Position numbers and translations under genes: made by a program
NCBI GenBank assembly: GCA_020633655.1
Contig: JACKDF010000001.1
Coordinates: forward strand, 434,001 to 498,000
Reading direction: 5' to 3'
Origin: Deferribacteres bacterium
Lineage (GTDB): Bacteria > Zhuqueibacterota > Zhuqueibacteria > Zhuqueibacterales > Geothermadaptataceae
DNA length: 64,000 nucleotides
In this document: positions 29,109 through 37,676 of the stretch, piece by piece
How the letters are laid out: each line of letters begins with the position of its first letter
Numbering within the stretch: position 1 is the stretch's first letter
The notes under the pieces: generated by a model
What the model was told of the DNA's origin: nothing
Database searches by the model: none
Seen by the model: only the letters and a program-made list of their open reading frames with translations

Positions 29109-29518
29109 CGCTCTATGTTTGTTCCTTCTTCAAGATAAAAGGGGAAAACAAAATTGTATCGTGAGTTGGTCATGCGAATAGTGTATTCCAAGGCTATCTC
29201 AAGAATGCCTTCTTCATTTTTGGTTATCAAGCTGACTTCATTGAGTTCAATGCGCGGCTCATTGTAGAGAATAGCATTTAAAATCAGATCCTTAATGTAG
29301 GCCCGCAATGCCGTATCAAGCGGTTCAAACAGAAAATCGCGCAAATCACAACCATACTCAGGTTGCATAATACGCTCACCGATTGCCGTCGAAAGCAGCA
29401 CCTGCAAACTGCTGTTGATATCCTGCTCGTCGGAAACCATCGCAACCGAGTTTCGTGTTTTATCAAATGCCGGGGGGAAATCCCAGCCGGTTCCAAGGAA
29501 TGTCGGAGTTTGCTGCAT
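29105..29518 (-). CDS. GPW/gp25-family baseplate protein (Afp9-like)
   Basis: A 137-aa protein with the full gp25 fold pattern: GWDFPPAFD near the N terminus, then SLQVLLSTAIGERIMQPEYG and CDLRDFLFEP, with the E-R/Q-P-x-Y-G-C motif typical of this family. gp25 nucleates sheath assembly on the baseplate in T4, T6SS (TssE) and eCIS. The length is normal. Confidence 0.93.
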   Translation of the reverse strand: MQQTPTFLGTGWDFPPAFDKTRNSVAMVSDEQDINSSLQVLLSTAIGERIMQPEYGCDLRDFLFEPLDTALRAYIKDLILNAILYNEPRIELNEVSLITKNEEGILEIALEYTIRMTNSRYNFVFPFYLEEGTNIER

Positions 29519-29611
29519 TTTAATTCCTCTTAGAGTAAAATGCCCACCTAAGGGGCGAGGCTACATTATTTTTAAACTCGTTACCCGGGTCCTTGTGAAC
29601 GGATCCCATGG

Positions 29612-29893
29612 TTATCCGCCAATAACAACCGTCGGTTCACCTATTACAGAGGCTGCACCACAAATGCAAAGATCGCTCGTACGAAGTGCTGGTTTCCCTC
29701 CGATAAGCACCGTCGTACTGCCGACGGGGAAGATACTGACCGTCGGAACATGCCCCGGTGGCGGTATCGGGCACACATGATTATCCGTTGCCACCGCTGC
29801 AGGCATTTTGCCGATAAGAACAGTTGGTACACCCGGCCCGACGATTGTTCCACCGTGGGTTGATAAATCACCTACTCGCGCTGCGGCTGGCAT
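29612..29893 (-). CDS. PAAR-domain spike tip protein (Afp10-like)
   Basis: A 93-aa protein made almost entirely of a PAAR-type repeat: ARVGDLSTHGGTIVGPG, then HVCPIPPPGHVP and a closing C-I-C region. His, Cys and Cys residues are placed to bind the zinc of the tip cone. It should sharpen the end of the VgrG-like spike encoded next to it. A 93-bp gap with no feature separates it from gp25. Confidence 0.93.
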   Translation of the reverse strand: MPAAARVGDLSTHGGTIVGPGVPTVLIGKMPAAVATDNHVCPIPPPGHVPTVSIFPVGSTTVLIGGKPALRTSDLCICGAASVIGEPTVVIGG

Positions 29894-29904
29894 GGTTTTC
29901 CTTT

Positions 29905-31653
29905 TTAGTTAATTTGTACCATTGAGCCCTTCACCACCAAAGTGCCGGCGGAGGAGACTTCAGCGCCGGAAGTGCCCTCTGCCTTAAACTGGGCTCCCGC
30001 TTTGGTGTTGATATTCGTGCCTTCCAGATTGATATCCCCTCCTGCATTTATGTTGATATCGCCATCGCTTTTGAGGGTGATACCGCTGGAATTCAACTCA
30101 ATTTTATTTCCGTTTTCGTCTTCAATGAGAATGGAGCCACTTCCCTCACTCAGGATAATTGTGTTTCCGTTTGGTGTTGCAATTTTACAACTGACTTCCT
30201 CATCATTAAACAGCAGCTTCATGTCGCTGCGCGTGATAAAACCTTTTTCGTGGTTATCATCAGTGGCCGTGATCGGTGCCGGTTTTGCACTGCTATTGAG
30301 CATGCCGAGAATTACAGCATCGGTGGGATCGGCGTTGAGAAAACCCAGCACAACTTCATCACCGATCTCCGGCCTGAAAAAGGCCCCGCGATTCTTGCCG
30401 GCATCGAGGCTGGCAATCCGTGCCCAAACGCCATCATCCCCGGTACTGATGACTGGCATTCGGACGAGTACACGATCTTCACCATCCGGATCTTCACCAA
30501 GTTGCGTCACAATTCCAATCTGAAGTCCTTGCACAGCAGCCAGCAAGCCGGCAGCCGGCAGATCGTTAAAATCATTTTTTTGTGCGAACCATGCTGCGGG
30601 CAAACCAAATTGAATATCTGTTTCCCAGTTTTTTGTGCTGATCTGGTGCCGCACTTCTGTCACGAAGGCAACGCCGTTAAATCGTTCGCCTACTCCCTGC
30701 AAACCCAGCATATGACCCGGCTTTATTCCCGCAAAACCCTGGCAACGCACGCGCCCAATAATTTTCGCTAACCGGCTTTTCAACAAAACCGCGTCGGCCC
30801 AGGCTTTTAGCTGTGCCTCTGATTTACGGCCAGTGTGCTGCATGCTTAATTCATCGAGACCGATGGTTTCGGCCAGTTTATTGCTATCGATATTTCCCTG
30901 CTCTGTGTAGGAGAGACTCCCGTTTTTTTCCTCCAGCAATTCCTGGCCACTAAAATCCCATGCATTGCATTTTACTGCGGACAACTGCGAGCGAGCGTCC
31001 ATTTGTGCTTCAAATTCCAGCATGGTTGCACCGTGAACCAGGGACAATACCGGCTTTTGGTTTGTATCCGGCTTCTTTACACTCACTTTGCCATCCTCCA
31101 CAAATACCAGACGGCCGTTCACTTCTGCACGGGCATTCATGAAATCCCAGTCCGTACATGCATATTTAATCATTTCTTTGTGTTCAACTTCTGTGGCCTC
31201 GACATCGGCTTCCAAATTATTTTCACCCAATATTTCCTCGATGATTTCACTGTCTTTCATTTCTGTATAATAGGCGCTTTTACGACCGACTGTCATTTTC
31301 ACCGTTCGATCCTTGCATTCAACAGACAGGATCGATGATTTATTTTTTCGAGACTTAAGCGCATGCGCGGTAACGATACCTTTAAAAATCATTTCCTCAT
31401 CACCGTGGTAACCAGCGTGAATTTCAATTTCTTTGCCTGGAAGGAAGTCTTCGCTGTTGCTGATTTTAAAATCTTCTTTGGCCACATCGCCATCCAACAA
31501 AGTGATGTGAGCGACGGGAATTTTGTTGACGGCACGGGTGATAACCAAAGAAAAAACCTGGTATTCTCCCGAAATTTCCTGCCCATCGGTGAAAATCTTC
31601 ATGGTCGGCAAATCGGCCGGCTGCGATGTTGGAATGATACGATCGTCACTCAT
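29905..31653 (-). CDS. VgrG/gp5-gp27-like spike protein (Afp8-like)
   Basis: A 582-aa spike. The N-terminal half carries gp27-like hub domains (AHITLLDGDVAKEDFKISN; AYYTEMKDSEIIEEILGENN). An OB-fold gpV-like domain follows at about 380-450 (GIVTQLGEDPDGEDRVLVRM and FFRPEIGDEVVLGFLNADP). The C terminus is a beta-helical needle with repeating SDGDININAGGDINLEG. Its start overlaps the stop of the LysM gene by four bases, and the PAAR gene follows by 11 bp. It should pierce the target membrane, with PAAR as tip. Confidence 0.93.
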   Translation of the reverse strand: MSDDRIIPTSQPADLPTMKIFTDGQEISGEYQVFSLVITRAVNKIPVAHITLLDGDVAKEDFKISNSEDFLPGKEIEIHAGYHGDEEMIFKGIVTAHALKSRKNKSSILSVECKDRTVKMTVGRKSAYYTEMKDSEIIEEILGENNLEADVEATEVEHKEMIKYACTDWDFMNARAEVNGRLVFVEDGKVSVKKPDTNQKPVLSLVHGATMLEFEAQMDARSQLSAVKCNAWDFSGQELLEEKNGSLSYTEQGNIDSNKLAETIGLDELSMQHTGRKSEAQLKAWADAVLLKSRLAKIIGRVRCQGFAGIKPGHMLGLQGVGERFNGVAFVTEVRHQISTKNWETDIQFGLPAAWFAQKNDFNDLPAAGLLAAVQGLQIGIVTQLGEDPDGEDRVLVRMPVISTGDDGVWARIASLDAGKNRGAFFRPEIGDEVVLGFLNADPTDAVILGMLNSSAKPAPITATDDNHEKGFITRSDMKLLFNDEEVSCKIATPNGNTIILSEGSGSILIEDENGNKIELNSSGITLKSDGDININAGGDINLEGTNINTKAGAQFKAEGTSGAEVSSAGTLVVKGSMVQIN

Positions 31654-32312
31654 GCCACATTTTTCTTTCTAATTGGAGGAAAGTAAAGCTGCGTTCCCGG
31701 CTGCAGTTTCCGGAAATTCGTCAGGTTATTGATGCGTGCGAGATCGATATAATATTTTGAATCGCCATAAATACGATGTGCCATCAAGGGTAAGGTATCC
31801 CCTTCGCCAACTACCCGGACATGGGACAGGTCAGGAGAATTTTTATTTTCCAGGGCAGCCCGTTTTTTATCATCCTGAATCTCGGCAAATGTGGCATTGA
31901 CTTTCGCCCGCAACGGGTAACCATCCGGCTTGAATAAATTGTAGGTGATGTCGGCAGTTTTCAACACACAGTAAGAAATAAGTGAGCCCCAACTGAGTTT
32001 AAGAAATGTTGTCCGATGAATTTCACCATTCAGTTTTGCAGTCAATTTGATAAACTGGTCAATCTTTTTCGCGACATCCACCTTGGGTGCGGCTGCACCG
32101 GTGCCATCAATCTGAAATTCAATGCTGAATTCCTTTGGTTTGATTCGCTTGAATTTCTGCTCACTTGCGGAAGTGCCTTTCCCCTGCGCCTCTTCAAACT
32201 CAATATCAAACTTCTGATTATAAGAGGCCGGATTAAACATCACTTCAAAATCCTCAGCGATTTTGTCATTGTATTTAATATCTTTGTAGGCTTCGATTTT
32301 CAACTTGTTCAA
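31650..32312 (-). CDS. LysM-containing hub/tube-initiator protein (Afp7-like)
   Basis: A 220-aa protein. The N-terminal part has the conserved EDFEVMFNPASYNQKFDIEF stretch of the eCIS/phage gp53-like family, and the C terminus (about 165-212) is a LysM domain (VGEGDTLPLMAHRIYGDSKY, then LQPGTQLYFPP). In eCIS particles this protein joins the spike to the tube or baseplate. Here LysM is probably structural rather than for peptidoglycan binding. It sits between DUF5908 and the spike, as expected. Confidence 0.88.
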   Translation of the reverse strand: MNKLKIEAYKDIKYNDKIAEDFEVMFNPASYNQKFDIEFEEAQGKGTSASEQKFKRIKPKEFSIEFQIDGTGAAAPKVDVAKKIDQFIKLTAKLNGEIHRTTFLKLSWGSLISYCVLKTADITYNLFKPDGYPLRAKVNATFAEIQDDKKRAALENKNSPDLSHVRVVGEGDTLPLMAHRIYGDSKYYIDLARINNLTNFRKLQPGTQLYFPPIRKKNVA

Positions 32313-32326
32313 AGTGCCACTCCTTC

Positions 32327-32491
32327 CTACCTCTCCTCTTTTTCCCGCAGCAACAGCATCACCTGTTCAACGCATTCCGCAATGATACCTTCCTGCGTGT
32401 CTGCTGTTTCACTTTCGCCACGCGGCGATTTATTTTCAGCGGGATCTTCCACCACCGCACGGATGACGAGTTCTCTTATTTCGATTGGCAT
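32327..32491 (-). CDS. DUF5908 small eCIS protein
   Basis: A 54-aa ORF too short for many gene callers. The ATG (32491-32489) follows GAGGAA eight bases upstream. It begins MPIEIRELVIRAVVE and ends in the helix CVEQVMLLLREKEER. That matches DUF5908, a short family found in contractile-injection loci between the tube and LysM-hub genes, exactly its place here. The molecular role is unknown; a short extended-plus-helix protein may bind the hub or a tube end. Confidence 0.8.
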   Translation of the reverse strand: MPIEIRELVIRAVVEDPAENKSPRGESETADTQEGIIAECVEQVMLLLREKEER

Positions 32492-32573
32492 TTTAAAATT
32501 CCTCGTTGCCGGTCAGGAAACAAATTTCATTTTTTCTGCTGCGATGCGACTTAATTGTGCTTTTCCGGTGAAA

Positions 32574-33050
32574 TTAAGACTGTTTTGATAATCTTGTTCG
32601 GGTAAAATAATTGTATGTCAGTTCCAATGTTTCCACCACCAGTGAGTTTTCCTGGGCTTTATAATCCGTAACCGCCCACTTCACCGGCCATGCATTTTTA
32701 AAATTGAAGGAATCGCCCACCGGTTCGTGATCTTCATTCAGCAGTGAAACGAGGACTTCTGTCGGCGCTATGTCCAGGTTCTCAATGGCACCACGACACC
32801 AGTCGATCAACTCTGAGTCGGTGAAGAGTCCGCGTTTCAGAATCAAATTTCCGTATTTTCCACGTGTCGGCAACCGGTGCACGAACCGGTTTTCACCACC
32901 TTCAATCAGTTCTTCGGTGCCCAACTCGGCAGTGAAACCGGAAACTTCCTGAAAATGGGAATCGCCTGTATCGCTTTTAATGAATCCGAAGGAGACTTTA
33001 AAATGAAAACCAACAGGCGGATCCATTCGAATGACCTGGTTAGCTGCCAT
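32574..33050 (-). CDS. eCIS inner tube protein 2 (T4 gp19-like, Afp5-like)
   Basis: A 158-aa tube protein of the gp19/Hcp-like fold: VGFHFKVSFGF, FQEVSGFTAELGTEELIEGG, NRFVHRLPTRGKYGNLILKR and a C-terminal VVETLELTYNYF. It overlaps the end of the tube 1 gene by 11 bp. Its divergence from tube 1 and its position next to the hub genes suggest it is the baseplate-proximal tube adaptor ring. That assignment is by analogy with Afp5. Confidence 0.9.
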   Translation of the reverse strand: MAANQVIRMDPPVGFHFKVSFGFIKSDTGDSHFQEVSGFTAELGTEELIEGGENRFVHRLPTRGKYGNLILKRGLFTDSELIDWCRGAIENLDIAPTEVLVSLLNEDHEPVGDSFNFKNAWPVKWAVTDYKAQENSLVVETLELTYNYFTRTRLSKQS

Positions 33051-33474
33051 GTTTAATCTTTAATCCTTCATGGGCAATTTCAATGGATTCGATAGCTGTT
33101 TCGTTTCCTGTGGCCTTCAATCCCGGGCCTTCTACCTTCACAGGAAAAGCCTGCATGGCAGTCCAGGTCATCACAGGCTGGTGCTCTTCATTGAGCAAAC
33201 TGATCACGAGATCGCGCCGTTCAACTTTGTTCAACGCAGTCGTATTCAGCCAATCAAAGAACTCGTTATCATCTGGCATGATACCGCGCTTCAATGTGAT
33301 ATTGCCATATTTCGGGATGCCGGGCATTTTCGACGCACCGTATTCTTTACTCAAACCGTGACGGTATTCAATAACCTGCGATTCGATGTTTAATCCGGAT
33401 ACTTCTGCAAAGCCCAACTCTGTTCCGCCCCATTGCACCTGGAAATGAAAGACGGGTAAAGGATATTTTGCCAT
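33040..33474 (-). CDS. eCIS inner tube protein 1 (gp19-like, Afp1-like)
   Basis: A 144-aa protein with the canonical tube pattern: PVFHFQVQWGG, LGFAEVSGLNIESQVIEYRHG, KYGNITLKRG and IESIEIAHEGLKI at the end. It is the first tube gene after the sheath and probably the main tube subunit. A 268-bp gap with a palindromic element separates it from the sheath gene, which may let the highly needed tube protein be expressed at its own level. Confidence 0.92.
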   Translation of the reverse strand: MAKYPLPVFHFQVQWGGTELGFAEVSGLNIESQVIEYRHGLSKEYGASKMPGIPKYGNITLKRGIMPDDNEFFDWLNTTALNKVERRDLVISLLNEEHQPVMTWTAMQAFPVKVEGPGLKATGNETAIESIEIAHEGLKIKHGS

Positions 33475-33616
33475 TTTTATACCTGCTGATTTAGATTAGA
33501 AAAATAGTGTTTACGACTTATGAATTATTAAGCACATGCACGACAAACTTGCTCTGCACAGCGCAATTGTATTGTTAGGTTGAAATCTTTTAAAAAAAGC
33601 GCGATGTGCCGATATA

Positions 33617-33704
33617 AATCTGCTTCATTCATGCAGTGCCTGGCGTTCGCTATGAGCAGAGGATATCCCCTGCTCACTATTGCGTATCATGAATTAAGCA
33701 GATT
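33617..33704. repeat. palindromic intergenic element, copy B, inside the eCIS operon
   Basis: Outer inverted repeat of 17 bp with one mismatch (33617-33633 / 33688-33704, AATCTGCTTCATTCATG). A nested centre GAGCAG-A-GGATATCC-C-CTGCTC sits at about 33654-33675. It lies 38 bp past the sheath stop, between sheath and tube genes. It shares architecture and ends with copy A (560-642). In mRNA it would form a long hairpin that could stabilise or separate upstream and downstream messages. Confidence 0.7.
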
Positions 33705-33742
33705 ATGAACATAAAATTTCGCTTCGAATGAACGTGTATTTA

Positions 33743-35743
33743 TCAAACTTCAGCCATTTTATGAGAAAAGCGTAGAATGATGAATTCCGCCGGTCGCACG
33801 GCCGCCATTCCAATTTCGACGATCATCCGGCCTTCGTTGATATCCTGGGCGGTCATGGTTGTGCCCAGTCCAACATTGACAAAAAACGCATGCTCCGGTT
33901 TTGAGCCAAACAGAGCGCCGTCACGCCATAAACCAATGAGATAATTTTCAATCATCGATTTGATTTTAATCCATGTGTTGGCGTCATTGGGTTCAAAAAC
34001 AAAGGGATATGTGGCTTTTTTTACCGATTCTTCCACCATATTAAAGAAGCGTCGCACGGAGATGTAGCGCCACTCGTTATCGTTGCCCATGAGGGTGCGT
34101 GCTCCCCAAACGAGAATGCCTTTGCCTGTAAAAGGACGAATGGCATTGATCGATTTCCCGGATTCCGGATCGACGTTCAATCCTTCCTGATCAGCAAAAT
34201 CGATTATTTCCGTCACATCACTGACGTTGTTAAGGCTGACGTTGGCAGGCGCCTTCCAGACCCCGCGGGTGGCATCCACCTTGGCATAAACGCCAGCGAT
34301 GGCGCCGCTGGGAGGCATGGTTGTCAAACCGGTAGCAATTTTATTTAATACATGTTTTAAAACAGGAAATACATCTAGGACGTTACCTTCCTGAATTGAT
34401 TCGTAATGTGCAGCAAACTGAATGAGATCATTCAATACAGATTCAATTTGCTTGAAGATTGCCGTTATTTGAGGTTCTGCGGTTTTTAGTTTGTCATGAT
34501 CTGTTGTACCACTCATAACCGGTATTTCCTGGGCAGGTTCATCAGCATGACCTTTTTCGAATATACCACCCCAATGATTAATCCCCATTTTCGTTGGATT
34601 GTAATCTTCATAAAGTAACTTATCATTTGCATCATTTTTAAACGCACCACCAAATTTTGATTCTAAACCTTTATTATAGGCAATCAATTTAATCATAGGT
34701 GCTTTTAATGAACTGGATACTGCATTTTCAATATCCGCGATGAGTGAGCTGTTTTTTGCATTTCCACCACCCCATTCATCAATTTTATCAACCATATCAA
34801 AAATAAACTTCAACATTGCTCTTGCTGCACTTTTAGCGTTTGGCGCCGCAGTTGTATTTTTTAGCTCATCCACTAAAGCCAAGTATTTACTTTTAAAGGA
34901 GGGAAAAACATTGGAATCATACAGTGACTTAAGATTATTCCGTATCAAGTCAACATCTTCAACTGTATTATTCAACTCTTTTATCTTTGTTTTAACATCA
35001 ACATCCGATGTCAAATTTTCCAACAGGACCTTGACTTGCGAACGAGTAAGTTTCCCCTTTATGTGACGGTATTGTACGTTCAAGCCAAGGCTTGTTTTAA
35101 GCCATGGCGTATAAGCTGCACCATATTTCAAATTATTAATGCCAATGCTATCCCGGAAGTCTTGTATTCCTTTACTCCAATTTGTAGTATTATCATTGTT
35201 TTTAGGCTCTAACAGATCAAGTACGGCCACTCTATCCTGCAAATCTGTGCATTGCTGCAAAGCGGATTTCTGAATATCGTAAAGGCCATTATTTTCGAGT
35301 AACACTGCATCTGGAAAAAGAATAATCGTTGGTTCATCCTTTTTCTTTAAAGCAGCCAACCCGGTTTCAAAATTATCCTTAATTATCTTCTCCGTATAAC
35401 TTCCAACAGAAATGATGTAGCACTTGCCACCGCCATTTTTAAAAAATAGTCGGATACTGTCATAAAGATAATATGTTGATTTGACTTTAAATGTGCTTAC
35501 GATATTGTTCTCGTCCAGTTCAACATTCTCAATATCAACCGGTGGCGCTCCCCCAAAAAACTGGATGTACTCTGGAATTGAAGTTATCTTTTTAGGCACA
35601 TTGCGCAGATCATTTTTGCCGAACTCATCGGCGATCTGCGTGTACCCGATAAACGCCGGTACCGCTGTTTCCACCTGTGCGACCGAGGGCGGAAACAGGG
35701 AAATCTCCTCGACGTAAACATCTGGTGTTTTGTAAGCTGGCAT
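33743..35743 (-). CDS. eCIS contractile sheath protein (Afp2-like)
   Basis: A 666-aa sheath. The N terminus (YKTPDVYVEEISLFPPSVAQ, then TAVPAFIGYT) and C terminus (RYISVRRFFNMVEESVKKAT, FEPNDANTWIKIKSMIENYL, RPAEFIILRFSHKM) match tail-sheath proteins of AFP, PVC and MAC-type particles. The two ends are of average GC content. The middle (about residues 60-460) is AT-rich, divergent and rich in Lys/Asn, as expected for a surface-exposed insertion. Only one sheath gene is seen, where AFP/PVC loci have up to three. The start follows AAAGGATG. Confidence 0.93.
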   Translation of the reverse strand: MPAYKTPDVYVEEISLFPPSVAQVETAVPAFIGYTQIADEFGKNDLRNVPKKITSIPEYIQFFGGAPPVDIENVELDENNIVSTFKVKSTYYLYDSIRLFFKNGGGKCYIISVGSYTEKIIKDNFETGLAALKKKDEPTIILFPDAVLLENNGLYDIQKSALQQCTDLQDRVAVLDLLEPKNNDNTTNWSKGIQDFRDSIGINNLKYGAAYTPWLKTSLGLNVQYRHIKGKLTRSQVKVLLENLTSDVDVKTKIKELNNTVEDVDLIRNNLKSLYDSNVFPSFKSKYLALVDELKNTTAAPNAKSAARAMLKFIFDMVDKIDEWGGGNAKNSSLIADIENAVSSSLKAPMIKLIAYNKGLESKFGGAFKNDANDKLLYEDYNPTKMGINHWGGIFEKGHADEPAQEIPVMSGTTDHDKLKTAEPQITAIFKQIESVLNDLIQFAAHYESIQEGNVLDVFPVLKHVLNKIATGLTTMPPSGAIAGVYAKVDATRGVWKAPANVSLNNVSDVTEIIDFADQEGLNVDPESGKSINAIRPFTGKGILVWGARTLMGNDNEWRYISVRRFFNMVEESVKKATYPFVFEPNDANTWIKIKSMIENYLIGLWRDGALFGSKPEHAFFVNVGLGTTMTAQDINEGRMIVEIGMAAVRPAEFIILRFSHKMAEV

Positions 35744-35765
35744 AATTCATCCTTTGCGTTAGTTT

Positions 35766-36839
35766 TCAGATTTGGATAAAGATATCCGAGTATGTTTTAT
35801 TTGTTGTTTTATCGTGTGTCAGCAATGCAATTGAAGGATTTGGCAACTCCAGCAGCTCACGGACAACATGGCCTTGTTCATCTTTCTTAACCAGAGAAAT
35901 GCCTTTCAGTATTGCCTCCTGCAACGGCAGAGGATGAATGGATGTGAAAGGCATTACCGTTGACTGACCGGGTTCGGAAACAGGGACATCACGGTTAAAA
36001 GAAATGGTGTCGTCCGGGTGTATGACATCGAATAAAGCTGCCGGAGTATCCACATTGTGTTTAAGCGAGACTTTGTAGCGCCAGAAAGTTTCCCTGCGCC
36101 GCAAATGCACGACATAGGTTTTCGGACTCACTGTTCCATCGGGATTGATAAACTGATAGGCTGGTGGAATTGCCTCTCCCAGGGATATTTCAATGAGTCC
36201 AAAAGCTTTTACGCCGCGCAGGGAAGGGTTGTAATAAAAAGCCTGACGTTGCGTTCCGTCAATACTTAGCTTGTATAGTCCTGATTTTCTCGCCGGCAGA
36301 AGGAACGAATGCCGCGCTTTGCCTTCCGCCACACGTTGGCTTTTTCGCTCAACAAGTTGACCTGCTTCATCCATGAGCTCGAATAAAACACTGTTGGTAT
36401 TAGCACTGTGGTCTACGGAAAAAGCCTGTGGCTTTAGTTCGATACGATCTTCTTCGGTCAGTAAATTCGTGTCCTTTTTTGCCGTGAGCAACAATTCGCC
36501 ATCTTGACTATTTTCAGTTGAATTTCGCAGCAGGTAAATAGCGTTGCTGTTTTGTTCGACAGGCAGATCGGTGTAATTGTGCAGACAGGGGTTGCGAGCG
36601 CGCAGGATAAACGTGAGTTTCTCTTTATCTTCCAGCCGCCGCAGTGGCGTATTATCAATACTCAAAGCGGAAAACAGCACGACACATCCTTTTGCGGTCT
36701 GCCGAAAGAGCAGTCCCAGATCCTGCAAAATTATTTTCGTATGCTCATCGGGAGAAATGAAAAAATCCTGACTAAAGCCTTTTTTATAATAGTCGTGAAA
36801 AATCACAACTTCGAAGAGGGTTTTAAATGCGGTGGCCAT
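35766..36839 (-). CDS. Unknown eCIS-linked beta-rich protein
   Basis: A 357-aa protein between the cap (DUF4255) and sheath genes. The ATG at 36839, directly after the DUF4255 stop, is preferred over the longer frame from 36893, which overlaps that gene; GGAGAT lies just upstream. It opens MATAFKTLFEVVIFHDYYKK. Beta-strand-rich sequence follows, with an Arg/Lys-containing HLRRRETFWRYKV segment. There is no signal peptide or membrane segment. The family was not recognised. Its place suggests a structural role at the sheath/cap end, for example a cap adaptor. Confidence 0.6.
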   Translation of the reverse strand: MATAFKTLFEVVIFHDYYKKGFSQDFFISPDEHTKIILQDLGLLFRQTAKGCVVLFSALSIDNTPLRRLEDKEKLTFILRARNPCLHNYTDLPVEQNSNAIYLLRNSTENSQDGELLLTAKKDTNLLTEEDRIELKPQAFSVDHSANTNSVLFELMDEAGQLVERKSQRVAEGKARHSFLLPARKSGLYKLSIDGTQRQAFYYNPSLRGVKAFGLIEISLGEAIPPAYQFINPDGTVSPKTYVVHLRRRETFWRYKVSLKHNVDTPAALFDVIHPDDTISFNRDVPVSEPGQSTVMPFTSIHPLPLQEAILKGISLVKKDEQGHVVRELLELPNPSIALLTHDKTTNKTYSDIFIQI

Positions 36840-36840
36840 T

Positions 36841-37416
36841 TTATAAACTGATCTCCGGAATTTCCAACTGACTAAATGCCGGTTGATTATCACGAACCAA
36901 CCCTTCCTGAATGGTCAACAACCGGGCGCGGTAAACAACCGATGGTAAATATTTTGCCCCAAGCACGCTCCACAAGTGATTTTGCTGTTCAAAATTAATG
37001 GAAAAAAATTCGACGATAAGTTTTTCCACTTCTTCCGGCAAATTCGGTGTATTCTGCCTGGTGAATACGTTTCGAGCCTGAAAAAATCGAACGGCTGCAC
37101 TAAGAAACTGCAGTCCTGTTTTGTAGTTCTCAAAATTTGCTGCAATGATAAAATAGAGATTCAATTTGATTTCAGGATTCATATGCACAACGTTGCCATT
37201 CGGCATTTTAAAAGCGCTTTGCTGCGATTTAACCACACGTTCTTCTTCAATATTGATGATCGATAAACTCAAACCTTCAGATACTGCAAATTTTCCCTCG
37301 CCATTAAAAATGTTGGATAAAACAATTGCTTCTTCTGTACCCACATGCAATTCAGGCAAGGTTACAAAATAATGCTGTATTTCTTTGCACAGTGTTTCTA
37401 ATGTTTCACCTATCAT
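36841..37416 (-). CDS. DUF4255 tail terminator/cap protein (Afp16/Pvc16-like)
   Basis: A 191-aa protein with the N-terminal helix and IVLSNIF...SIINIEEERVVK pattern of DUF4255, then LNLYFIIAANFENYKTGLQF, the conserved core of the Pvc16 N-terminal family. In AFP and PVC this protein caps the distal end of tube and sheath and stops their growth. It overlaps the preceding small gene by four bases (ATGA). Confidence 0.85.
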   Translation of the reverse strand: MIGETLETLCKEIQHYFVTLPELHVGTEEAIVLSNIFNGEGKFAVSEGLSLSIINIEEERVVKSQQSAFKMPNGNVVHMNPEIKLNLYFIIAANFENYKTGLQFLSAAVRFFQARNVFTRQNTPNLPEEVEKLIVEFFSINFEQQNHLWSVLGAKYLPSVVYRARLLTIQEGLVRDNQPAFSQLEIPEISL

Positions 37417-37676
37417 AGATCGAACCCGTTTTGAAAGTAGGCGTTAATCTGCTTCTCATCCTCTGTTAATTGGAAAAGGTGCGCTTCTTCTTTCTCGATT
37501 TCCCGAAGGAGTCCATCACTTTTTAGGACACCAACACCCTCAATAATTATGTTTTCCACAAGCCCATACACTTTATCAAATGAAGCGAACAAAATTCCCT
37601 CAAGGCTATCACTGCGGTCCTGCTTTGAAGATAAATGTGTGATGATAATTTTTTGAATCGCCGATTCAGGGATCAT
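37413..37676 (-). CDS. Small unknown protein at the head of the eCIS operon
   Basis: An 87-aa acidic, mostly helical protein. The ATG at 37676 is chosen because AAAGGAAC precedes it by eight bases; the ATG at 37706 has no ribosome binding site. It contains SDSLEGILFASFDKVYGLVE and an EIEKEEAHLFQLTEDEKQ tail. The family was not recognised. It is the first gene of the operon and overlaps the cap gene by four bases, so a structural or regulatory eCIS role is likely. Confidence 0.6.
   Translation of the reverse strand: MIPESAIQKIIITHLSSKQDRSDSLEGILFASFDKVYGLVENIIIEGVGVLKSDGLLREIEKEEAHLFQLTEDEKQINAYFQNGFDL

Noticed and set aside
7924..37676. Prophage or type VI secretion system
   Set aside because: No capsid, portal, terminase, integrase or lysis gene for a phage, and no TssJLM membrane complex or ClpV for T6SS. 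DUF4255, CIS tape measure, the AAA+ ATPase and DUF4157 point to eCIS.
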